Positions 5,707-14,401 of a stretch of DNA of 15,410 nucleotides are shown here, piece by piece (the first letter of the stretch is position 1; each line of letters opens with the position of its first letter). The stretch is from an uncultured Hyphomonadaceae bacterium (GTDB lineage: Bacteria > Pseudomonadota > Alphaproteobacteria > Caulobacterales > Hyphomonadaceae), in assembly GCA_937873805.1 (NCBI GenBank), contig CALMWO010000073.1:1-15410 (forward strand), in the 5' to 3' direction. The notes beneath the pieces are model-generated. The model searched no databases, was not told where the DNA came from, and saw nothing but the letters and a program-made list of their open reading frames with translations. The position numbers were made by a program, and so were the translations under genes.

Positions 5707-7884
5707 ATGTCCGCCTCAGCAACATTCGGCATCGAGCGCACTAAGACGCTCAGCGCGCTAGTCGCGCTGTTCACGATCGCCGTGCTTGCATCGACGCCGG
5801 TCGACCTCAACGGACAAGTCACGCTCGCAGTTGCAACCGCCTGCGTTTTCGTCACGATGACGTGGGTTCAGCCGGCGGGCGGGCCACTCCGCGTCTTTAT
5901 CCTGCTGCTCACGCTGTTCACCAGCACGCGCTACATGCTGTGGCGTGCGTCCGAGACGATTCCGTTTTCGGATCCGGTGTCGCTGTTCTTTGCGCTCGCC
6001 CTGTTTGGCGCCGAACTCTACGGCTTCGTGATCTTGCTGCTGTCGATGTTCCTTTCGGCGGATGTCGCGGATCGCAGGCCCGTGCCGGCGCCGGTGGGCG
6101 CGACAAAATCGCCGACGGTCGACATTCTTATCCCCACCTACAATGAGGATGAACAGTTGCTGGAGGTGACGGTCCGGGCGGCTATGGCGGTCTCCTATCC
6201 GGCGGGACGATGCAGCGTCTACCTTCTGGACGATGGTGGCACTGTGGCCAAACGCACTCAGATGGACCCCAGGAAAGCAGCCGAGGCGGAAGAACGGCAT
6301 CAACGGCTACAGCAGCTCTGCGAGCGGACGGGCGCCACCTATCTCACACGCGAACGCAATGATCACGCCAAGGCGGGAAACATCAACGCCGCGCTGACGC
6401 AGACATCCGGCGAGCTGATCCTGATTCTGGACGCTGACCATGTACCCACGGCGGATATCCTGCTTCGCACGGTCGGGTACTTCCTGGCGGACCCCAAACT
6501 CTTCCTGGTGCAAACGCCGCACTTCTTCCTCAATCCGGACCCGGTCGAGCGGAACCTCGACACGTTTGACCGGATGCCTAGCGAAAACGAGATGTTCTAT
6601 TCGGTCATTCAGAAAGGCCTGGATGGCTACAACGCCTCGTTCTTTTGTGGTTCGGCTGCAGTGCTCCGGCGCAAGCACATCATGGAGATCGGGGGAATTC
6701 AGGGCGAAACAATCACCGAGGACGCCGAAACCGCACTCGAGCTTCATGCGCGCGGCTATCATAGCGCCTATGTTGCGCGCCCGATGGTGGCTGGACTTTC
6801 GCCGGAGACGTTCTCGGGTTTCATCGTCCAGCGCATGCGCTGGGCGCAGGGAATGGCGCAAATCTTTTTGCTCAAGAACCCACTGGTCAAGACTGGGCTG
6901 ACGCTGGCGCAACGGCTTGGCTATCTCAATTCGTGCTTCTTCTGGTTCTTCTCGCTAGCGCGTATGGCCTTCATCCTCACGCCACTCGTGTACTTGATCT
7001 TCGGCATCCAGATCTACGCGGTGGGCGTGGAGTACTTCCTGGCGTATGGTGTGCCGCACGTCATTGGCGCGCTGCTTCTCACCAGCATGCTTTACGGCGG
7101 AAGCCGATGGGTGTTCGCCTCGGAACTTTACGAGATCGTCCAGGCCGTGCATTGCTCGGGCGCGATCCTGCGGGTGTTCCGCAATCCCCGCGCGCCGACA
7201 TTCGACGTGACGCCTAAGGGTGAGTCGCTCGAACGCAACTTCGTCTCGCCGCTGGCGCGGCCGTTCTACATCCTGATCGCGGTTGTCGGTCTTGCGGAAG
7301 TGGCGGGCCTTGTCCGCATGCTACTTGAACCTCAGATAGCCGGCTACATCGTCGTCGCACTGCTGTGGAACACTTTCCACCTGTTCCTGCTGATCGGCGC
7401 ACTTGGCGCGCTCTATGAACGCGCCCAACGCCGCGTGTTCCCGCGCATTGATCGCGCCGCCTCCATCGAACTGTCAGGCGCCTCCGGACGGCTCAGCGTG
7501 CGCATGACGGATATCTCGGTTACCGGGATCGGCGTCGTCGCGGACGCACTGTCTGCCGAACAATTGTCGCCTGGCTCAGTGGTGCGCATCGACGCCCGTC
7601 TGCTGGGCGCGGCGTCCCACTTCCCGCTCGATCTCTACGTCCAGTCGATCGTTCGTCAAGGCGGCGAAGCGGCCGTCGGCCTCCGGTTCGAACTCAAGAC
7701 CGCCGCCCAGTGGCGCACCGTCGTGGCGCTTGTCTACTCGCGCAGCCAAAACTGGCGCGCATTCCAGGACAAGCGCGTGAGCTCGCGGGGCGTCATCGGC
7801 CAGATCGGCTTCCTCGCGCATCAGGGCGTCACCGGCGCCCTCGATCACCTGACCGTCATTCGCAGCAAAGTTTTTCGCACATGA
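5707..7884 (+). CDS. bcsA: Cellulose synthase catalytic subunit (UDP-forming), BcsA
   Basis: The 725-residue inner-membrane family-2 glycosyltransferase polymerises UDP-glucose into beta-1,4-glucan and threads it across the membrane. N-terminal TM helices are followed by the catalytic domain with D176 of DDGG (175-178), D242/D244 of LDADH, FFCGS (312-316), TED (337-339) and QRMRW (375-379). More TM helices and the gating-loop motif FDVTPK (499-504) follow. The C-terminal PilZ domain keeps both c-di-GMP contacts: RxxxR (R576-R580, RVFPR) and DxSxxG (602-607, DISVTG). Activity should therefore depend on c-di-GMP. The ribosome site is weak and an inverted repeat touches the ATG. The TGA overlaps the bcsB ATG (ATGA). 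No key residue is missing. Confidence 0.96.
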   Translation: MSASATFGIERTKTLSALVALFTIAVLASTPVDLNGQVTLAVATACVFVTMTWVQPAGGPLRVFILLLTLFTSTRYMLWRASETIPFSDPVSLFFALALFGAELYGFVILLLSMFLSADVADRRPVPAPVGATKSPTVDILIPTYNEDEQLLEVTVRAAMAVSYPAGRCSVYLLDDGGTVAKRTQMDPRKAAEAEERHQRLQQLCERTGATYLTRERNDHAKAGNINAALTQTSGELILILDADHVPTADILLRTVGYFLADPKLFLVQTPHFFLNPDPVERNLDTFDRMPSENEMFYSVIQKGLDGYNASFFCGSAAVLRRKHIMEIGGIQGETITEDAETALELHARGYHSAYVARPMVAGLSPETFSGFIVQRMRWAQGMAQIFLLKNPLVKTGLTLAQRLGYLNSCFFWFFSLARMAFILTPLVYLIFGIQIYAVGVEYFLAYGVPHVIGALLLTSMLYGGSRWVFASELYEIVQAVHCSGAILRVFRNPRAPTFDVTPKGESLERNFVSPLARPFYILIAVVGLAEVAGLVRMLLEPQIAGYIVVALLWNTFHLFLLIGALGALYERAQRRVFPRIDRAASIELSGASGRLSVRMTDISVTGIGVVADALSAEQLSPGSVVRIDARLLGAASHFPLDLYVQSIVRQGGEAAVGLRFELKTAAQWRTVVALVYSRSQNWRAFQDKRVSSRGVIGQIGFLAHQGVTGALDHLTVIRSKVFRT

Positions 7885-10091
7885 AACGCCTGTCCCCTTC
7901 CCTGCTGATGACGTTTGTCGCCACCGGATGGCTTGTCGCTCCTGCCGGCGCCCAGGACGTCTTCGCACGCAGCGCTCCGCCGAAGGCGGCCACCAGCCGC
8001 GATCTCGCGAACGGGACCAGTCAGTTTGCAGCGCCGCTCACGACGCTGCGTGCGCAACAGGGTAGCATGCGTCTTAACGGTGCTTCGGCACGCGAGGATC
8101 TCTCATTCGCGCTCGCGCCCCAGGCCGATATCAAGTCCGTCCGACTCGTCCTGCGTCATGCAACCAGCCGCGCCCAAGCCTCCACCAGCGCCCATCTGAG
8201 ACTTTCGCTGAACAGCCAGTTCGCCGCCCAACTGGACGCGGCGACAGGGCTGACGGGGGCGATGGATTCAGTGTCGATCGTTGGCGGCTTCAAGCCCGGT
8301 TTCAACACGCTCGGTTTCGAGGCTGTCCAGCGCTACACGTTTGACTGTCAGGACCCGACGGCGGATGAACTGTGGACGGAGATCGATACTGAACGCTCCA
8401 GCCTTGAGGTGAGCTACCAGCGGCGCAAGTTCGCTTGGACTCTCGCCGATCTCGACCGTTTCCTGTCGCCAGGCGTCGGCGGCGTCGAACATCTCACGAT
8501 CGTTACGGCAGCCGGAGAGCCGCGTCGCGCGCAACTCACCTGGGGCGCCTTGTCGGCCCAAGCCGTCACAAATCGCCTTTCGTTCAAGCTACCCGAAATC
8601 TCTCATGCCTCGGCCCGGGCGGTTTCCAGTAGCGTTACGGGATCGCCGGCCCCACGCCTTGCGCTTGCCAACCGCGATACCGACGTCATCATCGTTGGCA
8701 CGTTCGCGGAAGTGGGAGCCCTGCTGGCGATTGATCCCCGTACAGTGGACAAGGAAGAGGGCTATCTCGCCGTCGGGCCCTCCCCGCTTGATCCAACGCA
8801 CTTCGTGATCGTGGCGTCCGGTCACACGGACGAAGCTGTCACGCGGGCTGTCCTGGCTCTTGGCGTCACCGGCTTTCCCCTGGCCGACGCCACAAGCATG
8901 CAAATCAGCGAACAAGATGCTCCCAGAGGCTTTGCGCTCAGCGCACACGGCCCGCTTCGCACCGGCGCGACCTACACTTTCGAGCAGTTGGGCTTGGCGT
9001 CCAAAAGCACAGTCGGTGAGGAATCGGCCGCTTTCGACCTGTCGTTCGAACTGCCGGCCGACTTCTTCGCACGCGAAAAGGATGAGATCATTCTATCGCT
9101 GGACTTCGCCTATGGGGCAGGCCTTGAGCCGGGCTCCGTCCTCAATCTCTTCGTGAATGGTATATTCCGCCGCGCCGTGGCGCTGGCCCGGACGGACGGT
9201 GAAGCCGCTTCCGGATACGAACTTCGACTGCCGGCGCGCAACTTCCGTCCCGGGCGAAACACCGTTCGCCTCAGCGCCGAACTCGCCCGCGTTCAGGCCG
9301 GCGCCTGCGCGACGCGCAACAACAGGAATCTTGCCTTTGTGTTGGACGGATCATCGATGATCCAGGTTCCGAATTCACCCAGCTATGCTGAGCTGCCAAA
9401 CCTCGCACTCTTGAGCGAGACCGGCTTTCCGTTCTCCGCAGCCTCGACGGCGCCGTTCGCAATCCGGGCGGCCGATCATCGCAGCGAGACGCTGGCAGCC
9501 GTGTGGACCCTCGCGGCAAAGCTCGGTCAGACTCATGGGGCGTTGTTTTCCGGCATAGACTTCGACTTTGGGGCCGAGCCGGCCAAAATCCATACGCTGA
9601 TCGTGGGCGCCCGGCCCGCCGTAAGAAACCTCATCGACGGCCCAATCCGGCTTGCGCTGAACGATCCGAAATTCCCGGACGACATGTCCGGCGCCCATCT
9701 TGTGCGCCTGCGTCAACTGTCCGACCTCGGTAGCAGCGGCCTGATCGCGTCGGCGGAAAACGCGTCCCATCGCGGCCAGCTGGTGACAGTTGTAACAGCC
9801 CAAACAAGCGAGGCGCTGTTGTCATCCGTGCGTCATCTTGTCGAGCCTACGCACTGGAGTCAGCTAAGGGGCAGCGCCGCGGTTTGGCGCGAAGACCCGT
9901 CAACCGTTTCGGTCCAGCCTGTCGGCAAGTCCTTCTTCTCGGGCGACGCTTCGAGCGCCGACCGCGTCGCACTGCAGAATGGGCAATCGCCCTGGCGCTG
10001 GGTGCTGACGCTTGGAGGCCTGATTTTCGCCGTCGCCGTGGTTCTGGCCGGCATCGCTCACTACATGCGGCGACGGAACCGGGCACAGTGA
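7881..10091 (+). CDS. bcsB: Cellulose synthase periplasmic subunit BcsB
   Basis: This 736-residue protein is encoded immediately after bcsA, its ATG overlapping the bcsA stop. It has a Sec signal peptide (about residues 1-25, ending PAGAQD), a long periplasmic beta-rich region and a C-terminal TM anchor (about 706-727) followed by the basic tail MRRRNRAQ. The segment FDCQDPTADELWTEI (from residue 154) matches the conserved Cys and LWT region of BcsB. BcsB binds BcsA through its membrane anchor and guides the nascent glucan through the periplasm. Start choice: the frame is open back to 7710, but that part lies inside bcsA; ATG 7881 gives both the signal peptide and the coupling. The stop overlaps the next start as GTGA. 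Confidence 0.93.
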   Translation: MKRLSPSLLMTFVATGWLVAPAGAQDVFARSAPPKAATSRDLANGTSQFAAPLTTLRAQQGSMRLNGASAREDLSFALAPQADIKSVRLVLRHATSRAQASTSAHLRLSLNSQFAAQLDAATGLTGAMDSVSIVGGFKPGFNTLGFEAVQRYTFDCQDPTADELWTEIDTERSSLEVSYQRRKFAWTLADLDRFLSPGVGGVEHLTIVTAAGEPRRAQLTWGALSAQAVTNRLSFKLPEISHASARAVSSSVTGSPAPRLALANRDTDVIIVGTFAEVGALLAIDPRTVDKEEGYLAVGPSPLDPTHFVIVASGHTDEAVTRAVLALGVTGFPLADATSMQISEQDAPRGFALSAHGPLRTGATYTFEQLGLASKSTVGEESAAFDLSFELPADFFAREKDEIILSLDFAYGAGLEPGSVLNLFVNGIFRRAVALARTDGEAASGYELRLPARNFRPGRNTVRLSAELARVQAGACATRNNRNLAFVLDGSSMIQVPNSPSYAELPNLALLSETGFPFSAASTAPFAIRAADHRSETLAAVWTLAAKLGQTHGALFSGIDFDFGAEPAKIHTLIVGARPAVRNLIDGPIRLALNDPKFPDDMSGAHLVRLRQLSDLGSSGLIASAENASHRGQLVTVVTAQTSEALLSSVRHLVEPTHWSQLRGSAAVWREDPSTVSVQPVGKSFFSGDASSADRVALQNGQSPWRWVLTLGGLIFAVAVVLAGIAHYMRRRNRAQ

Positions 10092-12616
10092 CGATCCATT
10101 TGCCTTTCCTGCGCGGTTTGCGCCAGCTTGTCGTGGTCGCTGTTGCTCTCGCAATCGCGCCGCTAGCTGGCGCGCAGGCCGTAATGGAGGTGAACGTCAC
10201 GCGCCTCGGGATTCCGGACGAAACGCCTGACGCAGCCCGGTCGCCGGATCAACCGCAAAGGCTTGCACCGGCCTCGCCCGCGAGGGAATCGCTTCGCGCG
10301 ATATGGAACACGCTGGCGACTGGCGACTGGCACATGGCGGAAACCCAGGTGCTCAGCCTGCGCACGCGCTATCCCGCCTGGCGACCGGATGACAAGCTTT
10401 TGGCGGCGATCACCCGGGGCCAGCGTGACAGCGGCCTGCGTGATGCCTTCGCCACCCGGACCTGGACACAGGTGCTCGCGCTCGCGCCGGAAGCGCCCGC
10501 ATGCGAAGATGACTACGCCATCTGGCTGCGTAGCGAAGCGCTCACCGCCCTCGAACAGCAGAAGCCGCTTCTTGCCTTTCACACCTACCTGTTTGCGACG
10601 TGCAGCACGCCAGCACAGCGCTCCACGAACGTCGAGCGTGCGGCGCGCCAGCTGAATCTTGACGGCCTGGATCGGCTGCTGGCTACGGCGACGGCCCCAA
10701 ACCATTCGCCGCCGGCTCCAGCAGAGCTGGCAACGCTTCGCGACGCGCGGCATGAGGCCCAGTTAAAGCAGGCGATCGCAGGCAAGGCCTGGTCAGACGC
10801 GGCGATTCTCGCGTTCGACTCCGGCCGTCATGATCTTGCCCTCACCGCCGGCTGGGCGATCCTGGAATCGGACGCAGCGCTGGCGCGCGCGCTCTTTCAC
10901 GAGGCAGCCAAGCTCGGTCCAGACCAGGAGGCAAGGCTTGGCGAGGCGCTGGCCGGCTTGCGCCTGAACGATCCCGCACCGGGGCTGGCGCTTCTCGCGC
11001 TCGATTCCAACGTCACTCGCCCGGATGATATTCAAACTCGCCAGATCTCCGTCGCTGCGGACGCCCTTGTACTCGCCGCCGCGCAGGCCCGCGCACACAA
11101 GGACTGGAACGCGGCCGAGGCGTTCGCTGCGCGCCTGCGCGACCTCGGCGTCGGGTATTCCAGTGATGCCGATCGCATTGTTGGAGAAACACTGCTTGAC
11201 CGCGCGACCGGCGCTTTCGAAGCGAGACGGTTCCGAGACGCATTGGGATGGGCGCAGCAAGCGTCGGCTTATGCCGGCGTTGCTCGACCCGCACGGATGC
11301 GTGAGGCCTGGACACGCCTTGAGCTTGGAGAGGCTCGGTCGGCGGAACTCGCGTTTCGCGATCTCTACGTCCAGTCCGCCGATGCGGAGAGCGCCGAGGG
11401 CCTTGTGCTGGCCGCTGCACGCGAGGATCGCCTCGACGAGTTGACGACGCTCGCCAGCGCAGGGCAAGGCCCGCTTGCGCCCGCGCTCGTCAATGGGCAG
11501 GCAGACGCCGCGATCGCGCGGAAGGACTTTGCGACAGCGCAACGCCTGGCGCCATCGCGGCATCAACGGCTGGCTGGTGTTGGCGCGCCATGGGTCGAGC
11601 AGACAACCACCGCCCGCCTGCCCCGCAACTCAGCAGGCGATGGGCGGTTCGAGGCGCAGGCGGTGCGTGTTTCGACCGGCTTCGCCTACGGCGGGTTCTT
11701 GCTGGAAGCCGGCGTTACCGGCCTGGCGCTCGACTCCACCCTTGGCGGCAGGACTGAGCACGCCCTTCCCTATTTCGCCGCAGGCACGGAAGGCGCCATG
11801 CGACTGTCTGTCCAGATCGCCGAGGCGCCAGGCCGCGCAATCGGCGGAGCGCCGCTCGTCGCCGAAGCATCCATTGAAAGACGTGCAACGTGGTGGTCCG
11901 TGGCAGCGCGCGCCTTCGCCACGCCCAAGGACGACTCGGCGACCTCCCTGGCAGGGCGGCGTGATCCGGCGGGAGGCGCAGGCTGGGGCGCCGTGATCGA
12001 GACAGGTCTTGAAGCGCGATCCAGCATCGCGCTTGCCCCCGGGGTGCGCGTTACGGGCGGCGTGCTTGCATCGCGGCTGACAGGATTGAACGTCGCCAAC
12101 AATGATCGCGTGCGTATCGACATCGGTGGAGCACAGACGCTGGATGCGCCGGGTTTTGACTACATCGCCACCGGCCCGTTCTACCAGTTCGACAGCTATG
12201 CAAGGAACACCAACTTCGAGACGCGGGGCCATGGCGGGTACTTCAGCCCTCAGGAGTTCCATCGCGCCGGCTGGTCGCTGAACCTCCAAACCGCCGAGAT
12301 GCAAGACTGGATGCTGCGCCTGGATGGATCGCTTGCCTATGAGATGACGCGGCAATCTAGCGCCCCTGTCCTGCCCTTGCAGAATCCTTTGGGCGCGCAG
12401 TTTGCATCAAGCGCGTCCTCCAGTGTCGCTGGCGCGGTCCGCGCTGAGGCCGCCTATCGCGTCAGCGCGAACTGGACGGTCGGCGGATGGGCCGCCGCCA
12501 ATGCCTCGACCGCCTACAGCGACGTGCAGCTCGGGCTTTCCTTGCGGTTCACGCCGGAAGGCCGGCGATCCGTTGTAAGCGGCGACTTTGCCGGCCATGG
12601 CCGCGGGATCTGGTGA
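10088..12616 (+). CDS. bcsC: BcsC-like cellulose exporter: periplasmic TPR scaffold plus outer-membrane barrel
   Basis: The 842-residue protein starts at a GTG overlapping the bcsB stop (GTGA) and opens with a signal peptide (VVVAVALAIAPLAGAQA). Residues from about 50 to 510 are Ala-rich paired helices of TPR type (for example SLRAIWNTLATGDWHMAETQ and DWNAAEAFAARLRDLG). The C-terminal part is beta-rich and holds the BcsC barrel signature: GFDYIATGPFYQFDSYARN, then NFETRGHGGYFSPQEF (YFSPQ begins at residue 718). BcsC carries cellulose through the outer membrane. It is clearly shorter than the roughly 1150-residue enterobacterial protein, with the loss mostly in the TPR part. An alternative upstream start in this frame lies inside bcsB and was rejected. 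Confidence 0.9.
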   Translation: MTIHLPFLRGLRQLVVVAVALAIAPLAGAQAVMEVNVTRLGIPDETPDAARSPDQPQRLAPASPARESLRAIWNTLATGDWHMAETQVLSLRTRYPAWRPDDKLLAAITRGQRDSGLRDAFATRTWTQVLALAPEAPACEDDYAIWLRSEALTALEQQKPLLAFHTYLFATCSTPAQRSTNVERAARQLNLDGLDRLLATATAPNHSPPAPAELATLRDARHEAQLKQAIAGKAWSDAAILAFDSGRHDLALTAGWAILESDAALARALFHEAAKLGPDQEARLGEALAGLRLNDPAPGLALLALDSNVTRPDDIQTRQISVAADALVLAAAQARAHKDWNAAEAFAARLRDLGVGYSSDADRIVGETLLDRATGAFEARRFRDALGWAQQASAYAGVARPARMREAWTRLELGEARSAELAFRDLYVQSADAESAEGLVLAAAREDRLDELTTLASAGQGPLAPALVNGQADAAIARKDFATAQRLAPSRHQRLAGVGAPWVEQTTTARLPRNSAGDGRFEAQAVRVSTGFAYGGFLLEAGVTGLALDSTLGGRTEHALPYFAAGTEGAMRLSVQIAEAPGRAIGGAPLVAEASIERRATWWSVAARAFATPKDDSATSLAGRRDPAGGAGWGAVIETGLEARSSIALAPGVRVTGGVLASRLTGLNVANNDRVRIDIGGAQTLDAPGFDYIATGPFYQFDSYARNTNFETRGHGGYFSPQEFHRAGWSLNLQTAEMQDWMLRLDGSLAYEMTRQSSAPVLPLQNPLGAQFASSASSSVAGAVRAEAAYRVSANWTVGGWAAANASTAYSDVQLGLSLRFTPEGRRSVVSGDFAGHGRGIW

Positions 12617-12620
12617 CGCC

Positions 12621-14006
12621 ATGCAGCCATCCACCGCCTCGCAACTCTCGCAGCCGCCGCCAACAGCTTTTGTGCGGCGGGTCAGCGATCTTGCCGATCC
12701 GAAGCTGATCGGCGCCCTCCGGCGCGCGGGCGGCATCGGCCTGGCGATCGGTTTGGTGGCGCTGTTCGCCGTGATGTCACAGAAGACGCACGAGGTTGAC
12801 CGGAGCCGGCTCGCGGTCGCCGCACAGTATGGCGCCACGCAGATCGAGGCAATTCTGGCGAGGGCTGAAACCGGCGTCCTCAAGCATCGCGCCGCGCTTG
12901 ACGCAGCACTTGCCCCAAACGCGACAGACGTGGAACGGCTGGCGGCGCGCCGGGCCATCGTGGAAGCTGCGGCTGACTCACCGATCCTCGGCGCGACCAT
13001 TCTTGACGCTTCCGGGTCGGTTGAGCTCGATGTCGGCGCGGTCGATGCAACGGGCTTCGGCCCGGTCATCGCGCCCTTCCGGTTTGAAGACGCACGCCGC
13101 ATCGACCAGCGCGCCCGTCTCATGCCTGCGCCTGAGCGCAACGCACTCCTTCTCGCCATACCGATGGACGCGCCTTCTCCGCGCACGCTGGTTTTGGCGC
13201 TTGATGCCAGCGTGTTCACCGACAGTCTCGTGCTTGCGCGCAACACAGCCGCCAAGGCGCCTCTTGCCTTTCTGTCCGACAGGGATGGCCGCCTGATCTT
13301 GGCGTCGGGCGCAGACGTCTCGCGAACGCGCGTGGTTGTTCCAGCAATGCCCGCGGAACATCAGTCGATCGAGGACATGGCTGTTTCCGAACTCGCCCGC
13401 GAGTCGGACGAGAGCAATTCGGAAATGGCATCTGCGCCGCTCGCAAGCGGACAGCTGGCGGTTCATGTCATCGGCGCAAAAGTCGATGTATGGCGCTTGA
13501 CTCAGGAGAACTGGCAAGTCTTGGTCGCTGCATTCGCCCCCATGTTGCTGGCGCTGATCCTAGCGGTTTCCATCGTGCAGAATGAATGGCGACGACGCGA
13601 TCGACGGGCTAACACATCCGCCGATGCCGTAGCGCGAGCGGAGATCGCGGCCGATCTTCTCGATGCTGGCGTCCTCGAATGGCGAATTAGCGACTCAGGC
13701 CTTTCGAGCTCCGAGGGCTGGCGCACGCTGTTCGCCGAAGGCGCAGCCGTCGCTGATGAAGACATCTCGAACTGGTTGAGCAGAATCCATCCTGATGACG
13801 AGGCTGCCGCGCGCCAAGGCTACCAGAGCTTGCAGGATGGCGAGCGTGACACACTGAGCCAGATGCTACGGGTACGCGGCTCGTCGGGAGCCTACATCAA
13901 AGTACAAGAACGAGCGCGCGTGCGCCGCGGTCGAGACGATAAACCGGTCCGGATCGTGATGGTTCATACCTTGGTCCATCGCGATCCGCTGACCGTCCGC
14001 GAGTGA
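12621..14006 (+). CDS. Membrane sensor with periplasmic domain and single PAS domain, no output domain
   Basis: The 461-residue protein begins 4 bp after bcsC, so it is probably co-transcribed. Order: a Pro/Ser-rich N-terminus, TM1 (about 37-53, GGIGLAIGLVALFAVM), a periplasmic region of about 240 residues with a Cache-like strand pair (LAFLSDRDGRLILASG), TM2 (about 300-320, VLVAAFAPMLLALILAVSIV), a short helical linker, and a PAS_3-like domain (about 344-452) with IHPDDEAAARQGY and the closing strand VRIVMVHTLV. It ends eight residues later. Proteins of this shape normally continue into GGDEF, EAL or histidine kinase domains; none is present and none was found in the next 395 bp. ATG 12597, overlapping bcsC, is an alternative start. 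It may bind a ligand and regulate cellulose output through protein contact. Confidence 0.82.
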   Translation: MQPSTASQLSQPPPTAFVRRVSDLADPKLIGALRRAGGIGLAIGLVALFAVMSQKTHEVDRSRLAVAAQYGATQIEAILARAETGVLKHRAALDAALAPNATDVERLAARRAIVEAAADSPILGATILDASGSVELDVGAVDATGFGPVIAPFRFEDARRIDQRARLMPAPERNALLLAIPMDAPSPRTLVLALDASVFTDSLVLARNTAAKAPLAFLSDRDGRLILASGADVSRTRVVVPAMPAEHQSIEDMAVSELARESDESNSEMASAPLASGQLAVHVIGAKVDVWRLTQENWQVLVAAFAPMLLALILAVSIVQNEWRRRDRRANTSADAVARAEIAADLLDAGVLEWRISDSGLSSSEGWRTLFAEGAAVADEDISNWLSRIHPDDEAAARQGYQSLQDGERDTLSQMLRVRGSSGAYIKVQERARVRRGRDDKPVRIVMVHTLVHRDPLTVRE

Positions 14007-14015
14007 TCCGGCGCG

Positions 14016-14043
14016 CTGACAGCTCAACTGAGAGAACTGTCAG
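14016..14043 (+). terminator. Hairpin after the bcs operon, possible transcription end
   Basis: CTGACAG and CTGTCAG form a 7-bp stem starting 10 bp after the sensor stop. Inside the loop CTCA/TGAG can pair further. No T-run follows directly (a TTTT occurs about 15 bp later), so it is an imperfect intrinsic terminator or an mRNA-end stabiliser. Confidence 0.4.
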
Positions 14044-14401
14044 GGTAACTGGGTGAGGTTTTGCTGGGCTTTCGGCGAGCTTGCAGCAACTACGCCGCCG
14101 CCCTGCTCAAGACAGATTCCGAGCGCGCGCGCAGAATCCACGCGGCGCGATCTCAATGACCGCTAGGGCTCAGGCCAAAGGATCGAAAGCTCAAAGTCAG
14201 TATGCGAGTGCGATCGAAAACCTCGAGATGATCCTGAGGAGCCAACCCGTGGTCACGCGCTGGCGGCCTTGGAAATTGGCGTCGGCGCTAGCGCGCTTAA
14301 TATCGGCTCTAAAACCTTGACCTTTTTGCGCGCGAGCGGCCCGCTATACTCTTGGAAACATGAGGCTGGCAACCAAGACGCGGGTTTTGAAGCGGTTGCG
14401 G
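14044..14401. other. Gap between convergent sensor and response-regulator genes, no firm gene
   Basis: No recognised gene. A 54-codon frame at 14156-14320 (MTARAQAKGSKAQSQYASAI...) has no ribosome site and no family likeness. A second open stretch in another frame (SNYAAALLKTDSERARRIHAARSQ region, about 14090-14155) lacks a start. I found no GGDEF or kinase residue patterns that would be the lost tail of the sensor gene. TTGACC (14317) and TATACT (14345) are 22 bp apart, too far for a normal promoter. No clear terminator for the minus-strand regulator is visible. Confidence 0.5.

Noticed and set aside
7710..7880. Upstream extension of bcsB within its open frame
   Set aside because: It lies within bcsA coding sequence and would place the signal peptide internally; ATG 7881 gives a clean signal peptide and the ATGA overlap.
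9884..10087. Upstream extension of bcsC
   Set aside because: It overlaps the end of bcsB, is Arg-rich and lacks likeness; GTG 10088 begins a signal peptide.
10793..11566. 257-codon minus-strand open frame inside bcsC, and a similar one at 11630-12355
   Set aside because: Both are shadows of the bcsC TPR and barrel coding sequence, with no start signals or motifs.
12407..13255. 282-codon minus-strand open frame across the bcsC/sensor junction
   Set aside because: It is Ser/Ala/Arg-rich low-complexity antisense translation; both plus-strand genes beneath it are well supported.
14317..14350. TTGACC and TATACT as a promoter
   Set aside because: The 22-bp spacing is outside the normal 16-18 bp and no gene follows on the plus strand.
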